Assembly (NCBI RefSeq): GCF_000247695.1 | Contig: NW_004624781.1 | Span: forward strand, 9,808,169-9,872,168 | DNA from: Heterocephalus glaber | Lineage: Eukaryota > Chordata > Mammalia > Rodentia > Bathyergidae | Length of the DNA: 64,000 nt | Direction: 5' to 3' | Shown here: positions 45,756 to 57,964 of the stretch, piece after piece | Numbering within the stretch: the first letter of the stretch is position 1 | Layout: every line of letters starts with the position of its first letter | Made by a program: the position numbers and the translations under genes | The notes under the pieces: generated by a model | The model's database searches: none | Told to the model about the DNA's origin: nothing | What the model saw: the letters and a program-made list of their open reading frames with translations, nothing else

Positions 45756-45890
45756 GGGGTCTTTTGTGTTTTCATTCAGAAATTTCCCATGTTTAGCCAT
45801 CTGCACACAATACTTGGACTTAAACATTTTAAAATAACAGATCTTCTATATGGTCAAGGTATTATAGATAGGTAAATTAATTCGCTATCT

Positions 45891-46562
45891 TGTAGGCAGT
45901 AAACAGGGCTGGCTCCACTAGGAGCAAACAAGGAAGATAATGGAGTCAACAAGGAGGACAATCAAGACACACTCACTGAAGGCCAGCATTGTAAAGTGCA
46001 GTACACCCATGTGCTTCCCCTAAGGATGAATAGCAGTGATTGATATTCTAAATAGGTATCAATCACCTGGGTGGGGGACCAAGATCTTACCCACCCCTTC
46101 CAGGAAAAATCCCTGACCCACCCCTTGCTCATTCCTTATAAGCTAGCTACGTGACTAGCTTCCCCACTGGATCCCCATTTAACCAACATTACCTAAGCAA
46201 CTATACTTGCCATAATCTTATTGTTTGTTCATAGTTTTGTCCATCTTGTGACTTCTCATTAGATCAATATTACCTACGCAACTGTACCTGTAATCTTACT
46301 AGTTGACTCTAGTTTTGTACCACTCTGAACCCGCCTCACCTCGTGGCTGTGTCCCATAAAATATCTTTGAGAAGTTGGGTGAGCAGGTAACCCATTTTCC
46401 GGTTCCCCTCTTGTCTCTCTTAGACATAAGCTATCTTTCTCTCAATAAATTTTTCCTACTCCTAACCTCCACTGTACCTAGAATTCATTCTTCAATTTTA
46501 GAGAACAGTAACTCATGCTTCAGATATCTAGCAGGTTTGGGAGTTACATCTGTTCTTCACAT
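45891..46562 (+). mobile_element. ERV solo LTR (family shared with 12.3 kb)
   Basis: Begins TGTAGGCAGTAAACAGGG, contains a TATA-like CATAAAATATC (about 46353) and AATAAA (46444-46449), and ends near 'ctgttcttcaca'. The sequence after AATAAA ('tctagcaggtttgggagtt') and the U3 repeat units match the minus-strand LTR at 12172-12690. 'tatct' before and 'tatca' after the element is a possible imperfect target duplication. No viral genes flank it. Confidence 0.78.
46186..46322 (+). repeat. Two ~56-bp direct repeats in LTR U3
   Basis: Unit A 46186-46242 and unit B 46267-46322, offset by about 81 bases, share 'attacct.a.gcaact.tac' and 'taatctta' and 'tagttttgt' in the same order. The sister LTR at 12 kb has a single unit (plus 12413-12468). 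Confidence 0.75.
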
Positions 46563-46842
46563 ATCAATGGTTTAGATGATATCCATAGGATTCTTACTGA
46601 CCTTTACCAGGCTACACAGTGGTATACTGACACCTTTGCCAGTGGCAGCACAGCGGGTTTATCGTAATCTTATTAAAGTTTAAGATCTGTAACTATACCA
46701 GTTATCTTATGAATTTGGAAAACTCTGCAATTCTGATTTGTTACAAACAATACAGAATGGCTTTGATGATCAATTTGGATCTTCTGGAAATGGAATGTCA
46801 CAACTAAAAAGAATACTGATTTTTTTTTAAAAGGGTCAAGTT

Positions 46843-46920
46843 CAGGACTGGGGATTTAGCTCAGTGGCACCATGCCTGCCTCGCAAGCACGAGGTCCTGA
46901 GTTGGATCCCTGGGCAGGGG
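46843..46920 (+). mobile_element. ID-type SINE
   Basis: 'ggactggggatttagctcag', 'tggcaccatgcctgcctcgc', 'gagttggatccctgggcag', with a short tail. 'agggtcaagtt' (46832-46842) and 'agggatcaagttt' (from 46921) frame it. More diverged than the best copies. Interval 46563-46842 is unassigned. Confidence 0.85.
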
Positions 46921-46931
46921 AGGGATCAAGT

Positions 46932-47713
46932 TTGAAAGGAGAATATTTAAATGTAGGCAGAAGTATTCTAGACTCACCAAATCCACAAAATTCAATTAAA
47001 GCTTAAATCTTGAGTTCTCTAGTGGGATTTTTTTTTTTAATTCAAAAGAAGTTAACTTAAGAACATAATTAGCCCCAAACCTCAAGAAATAGCACATCCT
47101 ATTACACCATAGATTAATAAGTTTAATTATGAAAAAGTCGGAAAACTGCTATTGTTGTTGTCCTGAAATACTAAGAATGGAGACCAGAGCAAAGACCCCA
47201 GCACAGGCCCAAGACTCCTGACCCACAAGACAGCTAACTGGGGCTCTCAGTCATTCAGGAGCCTGCAAGTGGAAAGGTCTGATGGTGCCCACTGTCATCA
47301 GGAAGAGTAATCCTAAGAAAGTGACTAACAGGATGGCCAAAAGACAAAAGTACATAACAGACTACATTCTTAATGAAGAAAAGGAAGCACAGGAATAACT
47401 TATCTTTACTGATATCATAGTCCCGAAATGACTGGTACAGAGTGACAAACATCTACATAGATATTGCTTTAAATTTTCCAGATTCAATACCTTTCCCTAA
47501 ACAACAGTGGGAACTAAAAACTCCCTGAGAGCCAAAACCAATGTTTTTCATTTCAAATAGGTTTTAAAATATTTTTCTTCTAAGCCTACAGGGAACATAG
47601 AGATAAGATCAGAATATTACATTTATTCTCAAATCCACAATACATCACAAGCCATTAAATAAAATGCTAAACAAATCATTTATCATTCCCCAAGCCATCT
47701 ATCAATTTCTCTC

Positions 47714-47750
<37 letters not shown>

Positions 47751-49453
47751 ACTCACATGTATATATCCCTTTAAAACATCACATTTATTTCTGTGAAGCA
47801 TGGCTGTCTCAAGTTGTTAATTGCTCATTCTTACAAGATCTCACTCAGAATGTCCTGGCCTTCAGAAAGGCTCCAGGATATGATTGATTGGTTACACTGT
47901 TCATTCATTAAATTTTATGCAGACTTGGGCTGGTCCAGATCCCTTAAAGCAATTCTCTTTCCTTTGGTTTATGTCAAAATAAAAGCCCTATGCCAGCGTT
48001 TCTCATGATTTTATATACTTTCAGAAATGTCAAGATTCCAGACAATCTCCTTATCGTATATATTGAAGACAAGTGTTTCTGCTGCTTCTGTGGATTGATA
48101 TAGCTTTTTCCTAAAAGGGGCAGTGGATAAACATTCCCAGGGCAGAGGCAGCCAGTGAAACACACCAATCAGGCTGAAAACCAAGACTAGGGGACAGAAT
48201 AGAAAACGACCAGGTATGTCTGTCAAATCTCATTTAAGTTTCCCAGGAAATGGGAATGTTAACATTATGCTAGAAGTCACTGAGGGAGGACATCCAGAGG
48301 ACTGAACCACCATGCTGCAATCAACTCAGACCACATGGAACCTCTCTGGGCTCCACAAGCAGCCATGATGATGTGGCCTCCTGGCAAGGGGGTCTTGCTG
48401 CTCCTCCCTCACCTGTTTACTGTCATAGTCATTCAGTTCCTTATCTCCCCAACCTCCCACCCACCTCACAGGCTTATCCTCACCCTCCAAGGGAAAGCAA
48501 ACAGAAACACAGCGTTTCATTCCCTAAAGAGCATGGCACCAGGTACCACCTGGCAGGCTCCTTTCAGATCTGTGATCCCAGGAAAAGCACGGATCTGAAT
48601 CTTCTGTCCACACTCAGATTGGCCCTTTAGCCAGGCAGGACCACAGAGCAGCCTCTGCAGACACTGTCCACCCCAGGGGCCCCATGAGATCCTGTCAAAG
48701 GGGCTTCTGACTGCACCACCCTTAACTGTCCCTTGACCTCTGCCCAGCCTTGAGTGCCTCACCTGTGAAGCTGGCACTGATCTCTGTGGAGTCTGGCTCT
48801 CAGCCACACCTGCACCTCCCTGTCAAATATCACCGGTCAGGGGCTGGCTCACAGGGCGGGGAGGAAAAATCCTGTGCACGTTCACCAGACTGCTGCAATC
48901 ACTGTCAAGTTTCATTTCTACATGGACTGCAGGGTAACCCACAGCTCATTTCATGTTCAGAGAAATGAACCGTTTTTACTTGAAGTTTCCAGCAGAACAA
49001 TCCCTCCCCTTGTGTTTGACCTCAGACTTCTCTTAGTTTGACCATGTTAGCTGTCACAGTTTCTTCTGAAAATAAGCAGTGTGAAAACAGGGTGCATTTC
49101 TTTCTTGTTTGGGAGGAGTAGCACGGTTTTACAGGCACAAGAGTCCTTAGTCACGCACGCCAGGATTTCCCAAACACCAGACCTCAGACCAGGGCTGGTG
49201 ACTCCATGGCTAACTGTCCCTAGTATGCAAAGAAACAAGGAAAAGGCAGGACCAGAGGAGAGCTTTTATAATGATAAAGACTAATTGGTGGCATTCCTAC
49301 TCTTTTAATATCAAAATATTTCTTCTTTCATGAAACCATGTTACTAGATAGAAGTTATTTTATGACAATAAATCTTTTTTGATGAAACAATCCAAACACA
49401 AAATACACCAGTACATAAATACATAGTGAATTCCCGTGTACCCATTCAGCTTT
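46932..49453. other. Mostly unassigned; one CA microsatellite
   Basis: No transposable element recognised in about 2.5 kb. Includes the (CA)n run at 47718-47749. The 48330-48970 part is GC-richer, with opposing frames that are not credible as genes. Confidence 0.4.
47718..47749. repeat. (CA)16 microsatellite
   Basis: Perfect dinucleotide run of about 32 bases. It is an ordinary polymorphism-prone tract. Confidence 0.97.
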
Positions 49454-49469
49454 AACAATCAATTGTTTA

Positions 49470-49579
49470 GGGCCGGGGATTTAGCTCAGTGGTTCTGCTG
49501 CCTGCCTTGCAAGCGCAAGGACCCGAGTTCGATCCCTGGTACCAAAAACAAAAAAAACCAAACAAACAAACAAACAAAA
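49470..49579 (+). mobile_element. Young ID-type SINE
   Basis: 'gggccggggatttagctcag', 'tggttctgctgcctgccttg', 'gttcgatccctggtacc', then an (AAAC)n-type tail. A perfect 16-bp duplication AACAATCAATTGTTTA lies at 49454-49469 and 49580-49595. It is close to the young consensus. Confidence 0.96.
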
Positions 49580-49595
49580 AACAATCAATTGTTTA

Positions 49596-51686
49596 TATTC
49601 AACCAAAAGTAATACTGAAAATTGGTCTTGATAGGTTTTCCCTATCCCACAAAATCTAAAAGCATGGAAGATTAGGCTAGGCCAAGCTACAGAGGAGGAG
49701 AAGGAGAGTGGCAGAGATTAGGTGGCCTGTCACAGTGTTCAACGGAATAGGAACAGAACTGATACATCGGGGCAGGTCCTGGCATAGCCATGGGGGACAG
49801 TGATACAGCTGTGGAGAACAAGAGTACAAAGCCCTTCACATCTTGTCAGATTTCCACCTCAGCAAACCCAGGACTCACGGATGGGGCCCCTCCCCGACAC
49901 AGAGTACTTCAGACACACAGCTTGGGACCATGTAATCCCACCCAGGACAACCAAGGGGGAGACCCCTCATCTATAACCACAGTCTACTTCATCTCACGCT
50001 ACAGCAAATCCCAGAGTCTCTAGCAACTACGTGTTTGAGTTCAAAGGTCACTGGAAGTTTCCACATTAATTCCTTATCCAGTACCCCTTCCCCAAAAGAA
50101 TTCTGAAGCAAACAGGTAATGAGAATTGATGCAATAAACCATAATAAAGTCAAACCTCGGCTACTCAGCCCCTCTTCTAGGCCTTTACAATCAACCCTCC
50201 CACCACCACTAAATGGAGAATCAAACAGCAACAGGAAGGAGTAAGAAGACCGGGCACTCGGCACACTGGTGCACAGAGCCACAGGCAAGGTCCCATGAGA
50301 CTGAGAGGCTGGGACACTTTAGAAAACTGTACCAACACAGCAGGATGGTCAATCATCGAGGTTTTATTATTTTGTCTTTTAAGACTCACCTAAGTTTTCA
50401 GTTTATATGGAGTTGATTTCCCAGAAGAGATCCTGAAGCACGTGAGGAGCCTCCAGCAGCAATACCTAAAACAGTAATAAAAGTCATCAGAACCGAGCAA
50501 TGCTATAGACAGCAGGTTTCAAAGAGAAAAAAACCCCTCAATGTATACATTTAGTTGTTTCCCCCACAATAAGCATGAAAGGAAATAACTCAGGAAACAA
50601 TGAATTTCCGCCGCAACACATGGGCTGGGAATTTGCTGTACCCACAGGGAATTGAGCTCCCAAGGCACTTATTTCCAAGACCAAAATTATGTTACTGTTG
50701 GCAAAGAGGCAGAACACCTTTCTTTCCCCCTTCCCTGTGGTAGGTGGGCTTTAATGGCTTCAAACATAAACAAAGCCAAATATATTTGGCCCCTTTTCTG
50801 CACTTCCTAAATTCCTAAAACAATCTCAGCCCCCCATACCTGTTTTAAATTAGTTTACATCACTGTTTTTATGTTCTTTACTTTCCCCTTACTTATTCCT
50901 TGAACACATCTGTGAGGGGGTCCCTTCTTGCTTTAGCAGTTGCTATATCCTTCCCAGTTCTAAAGCACTGGGAATTCACCATCTCACAATTTGCTCCATG
51001 GGAACTCACTTGGAAGCAGAGAAGCATCCCACTCAACTGCAGAAACCCACAGAACAGCACAGCCCCAGTTAACAAACAGGAGACAGGATAAGAAGATATG
51101 TAGTGATACCAAGAATACTCACAGGATACACACCCCACTATGTCACCAAATCTGGTTAAGGGTGAGTGACTAGTTAATAAGTGATACTGGTTACCAATTT
51201 AGGGACAGAGAAAATCTACATTTCTCCCTCTTCAAAATTAAATCAGAGTCCTAGTATATGTACCTGAATAGTTTTATAACATGGGGATAATAAGAAAGAC
51301 CTATTTAATCATGGCACCAAAATCTGAAACTATAAAAGATTAAAATATTTGGCTGGCTACATATTTTTTAAAATCTGAATTAAATGGTAAAAACAAGACA
51401 ATTTTTAAAGACACGTATTTGTCAAAAATAAAGTAGAGAAAAAAATAAAGTAGAAAAAATATTTAAATATGAGGAATAAAGGTTGCTGTCTTTATTTTGC
51501 AAAAATGTCATAAAAATAAATAAGGAAATTAAATTTCCCTTCAATATTGACAAAGCCAATTAATAACAGTCCTAAGAAATCTAACAGAATGAACATATAA
51601 AAAGATAACAACAAAAAGAAATCACTTCAGAAAACTGAGATCTTACTTTTCTTCACTAATCAGATTAGTAAAGATATTAAAGATTG
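49596..51686. other. Unassigned sequence
   Basis: No repeat family recognised. The 50610-50800 part contains 'aataaacaaagc'-like and A/T-rich motifs without a clear identity. No credible coding frame. Confidence 0.4.
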
Positions 51687-51815
51687 GTACCAGGCATGGT
51701 GGCGCATACCTGTAACCCCAGCACTTGGGATTCTGAGGCAGGAGGATCACCAAGAGTTCAAGGCCAGCCTGGGCTACATAGTGAGCTCAAGGGCAGCAAA
51801 CAAAACAAAACAAAT
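51687..51815 (+). mobile_element. B1-like (7SL-derived) SINE
   Basis: 'caggcatggtggcgcatacc', 'tgtaaccccagcacttggga', 'ttctgaggcaggaggatcac', 'gttcaaggccagcctgggct', 'acatagtgagctcaag' then an A-rich tail with C interruptions. It is the best-preserved B1 here. The 440 bases to the next element are unassigned. Confidence 0.95.
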
Positions 51816-52256
51816 CAGATGTCAAAGACTGATAATAACACCCAATGCCATGGACACTTTCATGGTGAAAATGTAAATTGAGGAGTACTCTAGCCACTTG
51901 GGCAACTGGATCAGCATGTAAAATGGCCGCCCACTTCTAAGAGTCTACTCATGGGTCCACTGTGAGAGTAGAAAGATGGATATACAAGGCATTGTCTCTA
52001 CTGTTATACCTTGGTACTCCACTGCTTTCAAACTCATTGGATTTGGTATTCAATGCATTTTAATAGAAAAATTCTGTTTCAGTCATGGCCATTTGTTGGG
52101 TATTTGACTGGAAAAGTAGAACTTGTTGGTGTCCATTGTCTCGCGCTTTGCTACCCTTTCCAGACTCACAACTTGGCACTTCTCATTTTGGGCACTCACT
52201 GCAGCTCCCAGAACCAATTAACAAGCACCAAGGTAACAACTATAATTACAAAAAGA

Positions 52257-52320
52257 AGGGCTAGGGGTGTAGCCCAGTGGCAGAGCACATGCTTAGCATG
52301 CAATTCCTAACATCACTAAT
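52257..52320 (+). mobile_element. Older ID-type SINE (truncated)
   Basis: 'ggctaggggtgtagcccagt', 'ggcagagcacatgcttagca' with a degenerate 3' half. It carries the ancestral GGCAGAGCAC D-loop region instead of the young variant. Confidence 0.75.
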
Positions 52321-52601
52321 TGTTTGAAAATTGTTTCATATGATTATGAAAAGAAAAACATCCATAAAGGGCCCACCAATATGTGAAATGTTAAGAAAAC
52401 TACAAACATGAAAGTAATGATAGAAATCTATTTTTATTGATAAGAAAAGACATCTATGATATACTTCTGAGTGAACAAACAAGTAAAATAAATTATTATA
52501 TGTACTATGATGGGAAGGTGGGGAGGGAGGGAAAGAAAGGGCAATGAAATCTGGATGTCTAGGGAGATAGCAAGAAGGATGTGATAGTTAAGATTGGTTA
52601 T

Positions 52602-52696
52602 CAAGGGCCGGGATTTAGCTCAGTGGCGCCACCACCTGCCCCACAAGCACAAGGTCCTGAGTTTGACCCCTGGTACAGCAAAAAAAAAAAAAAAAA
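52602..52696 (+). mobile_element. Young ID-type SINE
   Basis: 'gggccgggatttagctcagt', 'ggcgccaccacctgccccac', 'gagtttgacccctggtac', A-tail of about 17. Duplication ATTGGTTAT at 52593-52601 and 52697-52705. Confidence 0.93.
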
Positions 52697-52705
52697 ATTG
52701 GTTAT

Positions 52706-53917
52706 GAAAAGTTTAAATGATTTCATATATATACATATGTATGAATTCCATATAATGAGCCTGAACCACTTTTCTGAAAACAGTGTAGCTATGTAACTTT
52801 AAATATCATGCTGAAGAGTTAATATATTGCATAAATTTCTACTTCTGTCCATTTTCCTCGCTAGTCTTACTAACATTGACATCACCTGTGTGCTCTTAAC
52901 TGGAGAGTTGCTTTCCTCACTGCTAGCTCCGCTTCACTCCCAAGAGCCTGTTCATTCCTGCCCTACACACCCTAAATTACCCCTGGATCCTTATTATAAA
53001 CATCTTCCCCAAGCTGACAGGAGTGTTACTCAGGACCAAAGGCATCCCACCTCACGCAGGGCTTCTCTTCTATCTCTTTTCCATCTCTTCAATCATCCTT
53101 TTTCACTTGAAAATAGAATAATAAATCTTGAAGCCATATGAATGAAGATTTACCACACACAATTCAATTAATGTTTATGACTTACACTTAAAGCATGCTA
53201 ACAGCAATAAAAAAAGCAAAAAACTATTTCAAGAGACAGGTAGAATCATTTCTGACCAACAAGGGAATTGATGGAGAGACTGTTTGTATGAGAATAAAAA
53301 TAAAGGAGAGATAATTGTCCAGATGAGCCATTCCTGTGGATAAATACTCTCCATTTTAATATGTTTAACCACTTCACAGATTTATTTTTATTGGATTATA
53401 TTTATATATGAAAATATTTTTCTCTATTGAGATTATAAAATACAGAACTTTATTCCCATAGTTGGCCCATTATGTTCTCTTTATCTCTAGAAAACAAATT
53501 TATTCTTCTCGATGCCTTATTTGTAAAGGCTCCCGAGTCCCACCTAATACATGTATCCTCATAATGCCATAATTATAAACCTGGCTAGAAAGCCATAATT
53601 CCTCATAGATGTACAAATCTTTTCATAGGTGTGTTGGATGTAAAGCACAAATCTAATTAACCTCCTTCTTCTGCTGGTGGTTCCCTCTCCCCTAGAAAAT
53701 TTCCTGGTATGTAGACAAAAAACCCCACTGTCCAACTTCAGAGATGGGCAATTACAACACTTCAACTAAATACCTGTGACTCCAAGGTACAACTCAGACA
53801 CACCCAAGAGCCACCCAGTGCCAGGTGCTGGCCTGTCTCCTCAGTACCAAGCAGATACACATTTGGGACTGAGATGCATTAGGATTTATGACACAAAACA
53901 CTGTGTCTGGGAAGGCA
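52706..53917. other. AT-rich unassigned sequence
   Basis: No repeat recognised with confidence. AT-rich, with a short alternating 'tatatatacatatgtat' stretch at about 52726. Confidence 0.4.
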
Positions 53918-54060
53918 ATAAGTAGCACAGTGGTTAAGAGTGAGGTGTTTGACAGTTTGACCATTTCCTAGTCATGTGGCCTTGAGTTCTCTGTGCCTCA
54001 GTTTCCTCTGCTGTAACAATGCCAATAAAAGGTTTAAAGGAGGTCATGCATCTAATGGAA
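53918..54060 (+). repeat. MIR SINE
   Basis: 'gtagcacagtggttaagagt', 'cctagtcatgtggccttgag', 'ctctgtgcctcagtttcctc' is the sense MIR order, followed by a diverged tail. Confidence 0.88.
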
Positions 54061-54258
54061 TCAGCAACGATCAACAGTCACTGAGCTCAGTTGAGCTCCA
54101 GCTCAGTGGAAAGCACAGCTCAGTAGGACCAGTGATAGGAAGGGCTCAGCAAAAACTCACTGTTGGCTGCATGAACCCAAATGGTCCTGGGGGAACACTG
54201 AGACAGAGCATGTCTCTAGGCAGTCACACCTATCTATTCAAAATGCTTTTGCTTGTGC

Positions 54259-54343
54259 TTTTCACACTGCTGGGGGTCAAACCCAGGGTTCCGTCCATGC
54301 TAGGTAAGTAGTGCTCTACTGAGCTATCTACCGTCGGCCCTAA
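54259..54343 (-). mobile_element. Older ID/tRNA-derived SINE
   Basis: 'cacactgctgggggtcaaac', 'ccagggttccgtccatgcta', 'gctctactgagctatctacc', 'ggcccta'. General ID type, diverged. Confidence 0.75.
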
Positions 54344-54961
54344 AACTCTTATTTTAAATGAGGCTAAGAACTTTTCAAGTAAGTAGAAACTTATTTTAAA
54401 GGCACTTAAGAGTTATTTAAGGGAATCTTGCTCACTGGAGCCTTCTCTGGATCACCATAGGATAAATCACGTAGCAACTCCCTGTCTCATCTTTGCTGGA
54501 GGACTCCAAGAAGCACAGGTAGATGTGACCAGAAATCAGCAAAAGCTACTGTCTAAAGCGCCAGTCACCTCCAGCAAGACACCAGGGCTGGACTTAACTG
54601 TTTCCTATTTGCTCGAGGAATGTTAAACACACTCCTCAAAATCAAAGGTTGCTCTTTATAGGAGGAGAGATATCATTGTTAGGTATTTTGAGAGAGGTTA
54701 GGTAAAGTTCTTAGCACAACGCCTACAACCCAAGAAGTAATACGCACACTAAATAATCTGATTGAGACCACACAAGATGCCTTTTCATAGTGGGGTTTTA
54801 TGGACTCCTGTTCTCCATGTTTCATTTGACATAATTACCATGGGAATGTGGGTCCAAGTTGCAGAGAATCTGAAGAGCATGTGACACACACGTGCCTGAC
54901 ACTTCACTTTGTACTACAGATCCCAAGTAGCCAAAAATGTGCTTGTGACAAGATTTCATTG
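54344..54961. other. Unassigned sequence
   Basis: No family recognised. Confidence 0.4.
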
Positions 54962-54976
54962 AAAGGCAGCCAACAG

Positions 54977-55049
54977 GTGGGGATTTAGCTCAGTACTGCC
55001 TGCCTCGCAAGCGCAAGGTCCCGAGTTCGATCCCCAGTACCAAAAACAA
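54977..55049 (+). mobile_element. Young ID-type SINE (shortened)
   Basis: Starts at 'gtggggatttagctcag', lacks the usual GGGCC head and several bases after box A, then 'tgcctgcctcgcaagcgcaa', 'gttcgatccccagtacc'. A perfect 15-bp duplication AAAGGCAGCCAACAG lies at 54962-54976 and 55050-55064. Confidence 0.95.
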
Positions 55050-55064
55050 AAAGGCAGCCAACAG

Positions 55065-56169
55065 TGTAACACCGCACCCACACTTCACCCATCTGCATGA
55101 GCTTAAAAGTCAGATAATGGCACAGATGGACCTCATGCCCATGCTGGTGCTGCCCCAAGTTAATGAACATGCTGTAAAACATGAAGCAGAATGCAGCAGA
55201 GAAGACCCACTGGATGTAATTAACAATGAGCAAGCTTATTCCTGACTTGGAGTTACCACTAATACTTGACATGTTTATCACAAATCACTCAAGATCATAA
55301 AATCCAAGAAGCAAAGAAATAAACAAAAGTGTTCTTCAATAGCCATACGTGGAGAGGGGAAGAAGTCAAAAGAGATGAGGAGAGAAACTGACAACAAAAG
55401 TCTCCCGATCTGCTCTAACTTCTACCACTCGTCAAGCATATGTCTTCTGCTTTTGCTGAAACCTCGAGGACATTTTCCCTGAAAGTGCAGCTCGGTGAGT
55501 ACAGCCCAGCTCTGTTCAGTTAGAAGGTGTCTGACACCAAGGGGAGATGCCCAATGCTCTGTCCAGGGCTGTTCCTCAATGGCTTGCCAGTGACAGGGTG
55601 GGTGCTGGGCCAGGGCCAAAGGGATCTCAATGAGGAGCAAGCAGAGGACATCAACACCCAAGACTTTGGAGATGAGACATCATGATATGCCTGGCCTACA
55701 CAGCAAGGCCTTGTCGCAAAGAAAAGAAAGAAAGGGAGGAATAGAGGAAAAGGGAGGGAAATGGAAGAGAAGAGAGGGGAAGGAACAGGAAGAAAGAGAT
55801 GGGGAAGGGAGGGGGGAGAGCAAAGATGTTATCTCATACTTTACAAAGGAAAAAGAAGAGGGTCATACCTAGCAGAAAAGCTCCACAATCCCACTGTATT
55901 CCTCTAAACACAGCATTCCAATAAACAAGTAAGAGGTGTTACCAGCAGTAAAACATTCTCAATATATATGTGGGAAACGCTGATTTAAACAAAATTCATG
56001 ACATTGGTTTCTCCATGTAGAACATTTCAGATGCTTTAATGTCCTCATGTTAATTATGAGTAAGTGGCTCCAATCGTTTACTCATACACAGATTTCTTTA
56101 TTTTTGTGGGCAACATCTTAGGACAAGTGGCCTCTACAACACTGGAAAATAATGCTATAATTAGTTTTT
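55065..56169. other. Unassigned; purine-rich tract
   Basis: Contains a GA-rich tract at about 55722-55860 (runs such as 'aaagaaagggagg', 'gaagagaggggaaggaac'). No repeat family or gene is otherwise recognised. Confidence 0.45.
55722..55860. repeat. GA-rich low-complexity tract
   Basis: About 140 bases nearly all purine on the plus strand, without a fixed repeat unit. Confidence 0.85.
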
Positions 56170-56275
56170 TTATGCAAATGATTGAAGGCTCACTTTGCAT
56201 CACTCACAAATGACAAAAGCAAAATCCCTGTAAACAATCAGTTAATGGCGCAAATGATTGTTAATGCAAAGTAGT
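56170..56275. promoter_or_regulatory. Octamer-containing AT-rich candidate enhancer
   Basis: Holds the POU octamer ATGCAAAT (56172-56179), the 11-base string GCAAATGATTG twice (56174-56184 and 56250-56260), and the octamer-like pair CTTTGCAT (56193-56200) and its reverse complement ATGCAAAG (56264-56271). Nearby are 'ctataattag' at about 56157 and 'ctataattac' at about 56312. The motif density suggests a homeodomain/POU-bound element, but this is inference. Confidence 0.3.
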
Positions 56276-56440
56276 GTAAAGTATGTGTTTACTCAGAGGC
56301 AAGACAAGTGCTATAATTACACCACTTTTTTTTCACACCACAACAAAAAAAGAAAAGAGGTGCCATAAATTCCTTATTGTCTATAATTCACTGCCCTTAA
56401 GCAGTTATAATAAAAAAATCAGTTAGTAGCATATACAAGT

Positions 56441-56572
56441 AGAATATAAATGCCATGAGAACATGGACACTACTTGGTAGAGAAGCCTTTGTACATCCCC
56501 AGTCCTGGATGTGGACCAGGTACAAAGATGTTCCGTAAATATTTGACTATATGAATACTACAAATAAATAAG
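56441..56572 (+). repeat. L2 3' end fragment
   Basis: 'tagaatataaatgccatgag', 'ttgtacatccccagtcctgg' and 'ttccgtaaatatttgactat' match the L2 3' end order. Confidence 0.65.
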
Positions 56573-57409
56573 CTGCTCCAAAATGCACCAATAACTCATT
56601 TTATGAACTGGCCAAAACACACATTCTGTAGTTTTATATTTGAAATTTACTTTAAAATGTTTACTCTTGTTTATCATTTCTCTTTTCCCAAAGAAGTTTA
56701 GTTTTTCCCATTTTCTTCCTAGCAGACTCTCCCATTCTTTGTAATTCCCACAATAAAATAAGGACGAACATTTTTCTCTATGATTTGTGGGTTAGAAGAA
56801 ACTTTGTCTATAGACTACCATATTCAGTACATTATTACAGCCATTGTTTCTAACAAAAGCTTAGTTAACTCATTTTTGAATGACTAAGAATTTCAATTAA
56901 TCCGAGCTATACACAGGGCTTCCTTTCAGAGAAATAAGAAGAAACAAGTTCAGATTTTAGAAGGTGGCAACTCCACCAAAAAAAAGCTTTTACTACTAAT
57001 TTGCTAAAAGAAGCAACTGAATATGGAACACAGATATAAAGAAATATCTTACATTATAAATTTACACTTATTATTCTGAATATAAGGTTTAAAATAACCC
57101 TGAGATGTTCCAATACCTTCATATGAATGAAAATATTTTTCCTATACTAAATTCACTCTGACAAAATCTGGCAATATATTTTCAGAATAATTTTGAACAA
57201 TTGCCCCCTCTCCCCTATTCCTCCCCCCTCAGAGGAGGAAAGAGGAAGAAAACAATTTGCAATTCCAAGAATAGTGTCTAATGCCACTGTATCTATTCAG
57301 AAAATTAAATTAGACCCTTCTCCTCCCCCAATTTCTTCATACATGAAGTACTCATGGTCTGGGGCTCCTGTTTGGCAATTCCCAACTTCTAGCTGGAACA
57401 GATGCTACA
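56573..57409. other. AT-rich unassigned sequence
   Basis: No repeat recognised. Plus frame 57193-57528 is proline-rich with no domain and is probably chance. Confidence 0.4.
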
Positions 57410-57925
57410 TCCCACCTACCCCCATCTATGGCATCAGTCCTGCCAGTCCCGCTGGCTGCCAGCTTCCCTCTGGCTGCCAGCTTCCCTCCTCCACCACAGT
57501 AACTGGCCAGGATGGTCACTTGGGCTAAGTGTTCACTCCTCGTACATCAGGGCCAAGTTTGCAGGCCACAAGGATGTCCAGTATTCCCTTTATCACCTCC
57601 CTCCTGAGTTGCCCTAGCACCAATGAGCCCATGTGCCTCATGCCCAGACTCTTCTGGGCTGTTTTCTTCCAAGGGGCCTTTGATGCCATGCCCGAAAATG
57701 ACTCCCCTACTCTGCTATTCATCAAAGTCCACCTGGTCCAAGGACACTTTGTTGACCATATCTTAATTTCTGCAAAATTAAAAATAATTTAAATATCTGC
57801 ATTCTCCCACTAGACTGTAAGCTCCCAAAGGACAAGGGCAGTGGCTTTTCCTATATTTCCTCCTATATACCCTCAGCTCAGAGCACAATTCTGAATACAT
57901 ATTAAGTGCTTGATAATTGCCTGAA
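57410..57925 (+). repeat. L2 LINE 3' portion
   Basis: The right half ends 'ctcccactagactgtaagct', 'cccaaaggacaagggcagtg', 'ccctcagctcagagcacaat', 'attaagtgcttgataattgc', which is the L2 3' end. The left part is diverged and its limit is approximate. It includes a 16-base exact tandem, 'ctggctgccagcttcc', at about 57450-57485. Confidence 0.7.
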
Positions 57926-57964
57926 AGAACTTACAGATATATCTTATATGATCAATAACACATA

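Noticed and set aside
55722..55860. Lysine/glutamate-rich coding region
   Set aside because: Low-complexity purine tract, not coding.
57193..57528. Proline-rich 111-codon ORF
   Set aside because: Overlaps an L2 and AT-rich sequence; no conserved feature, likely chance.
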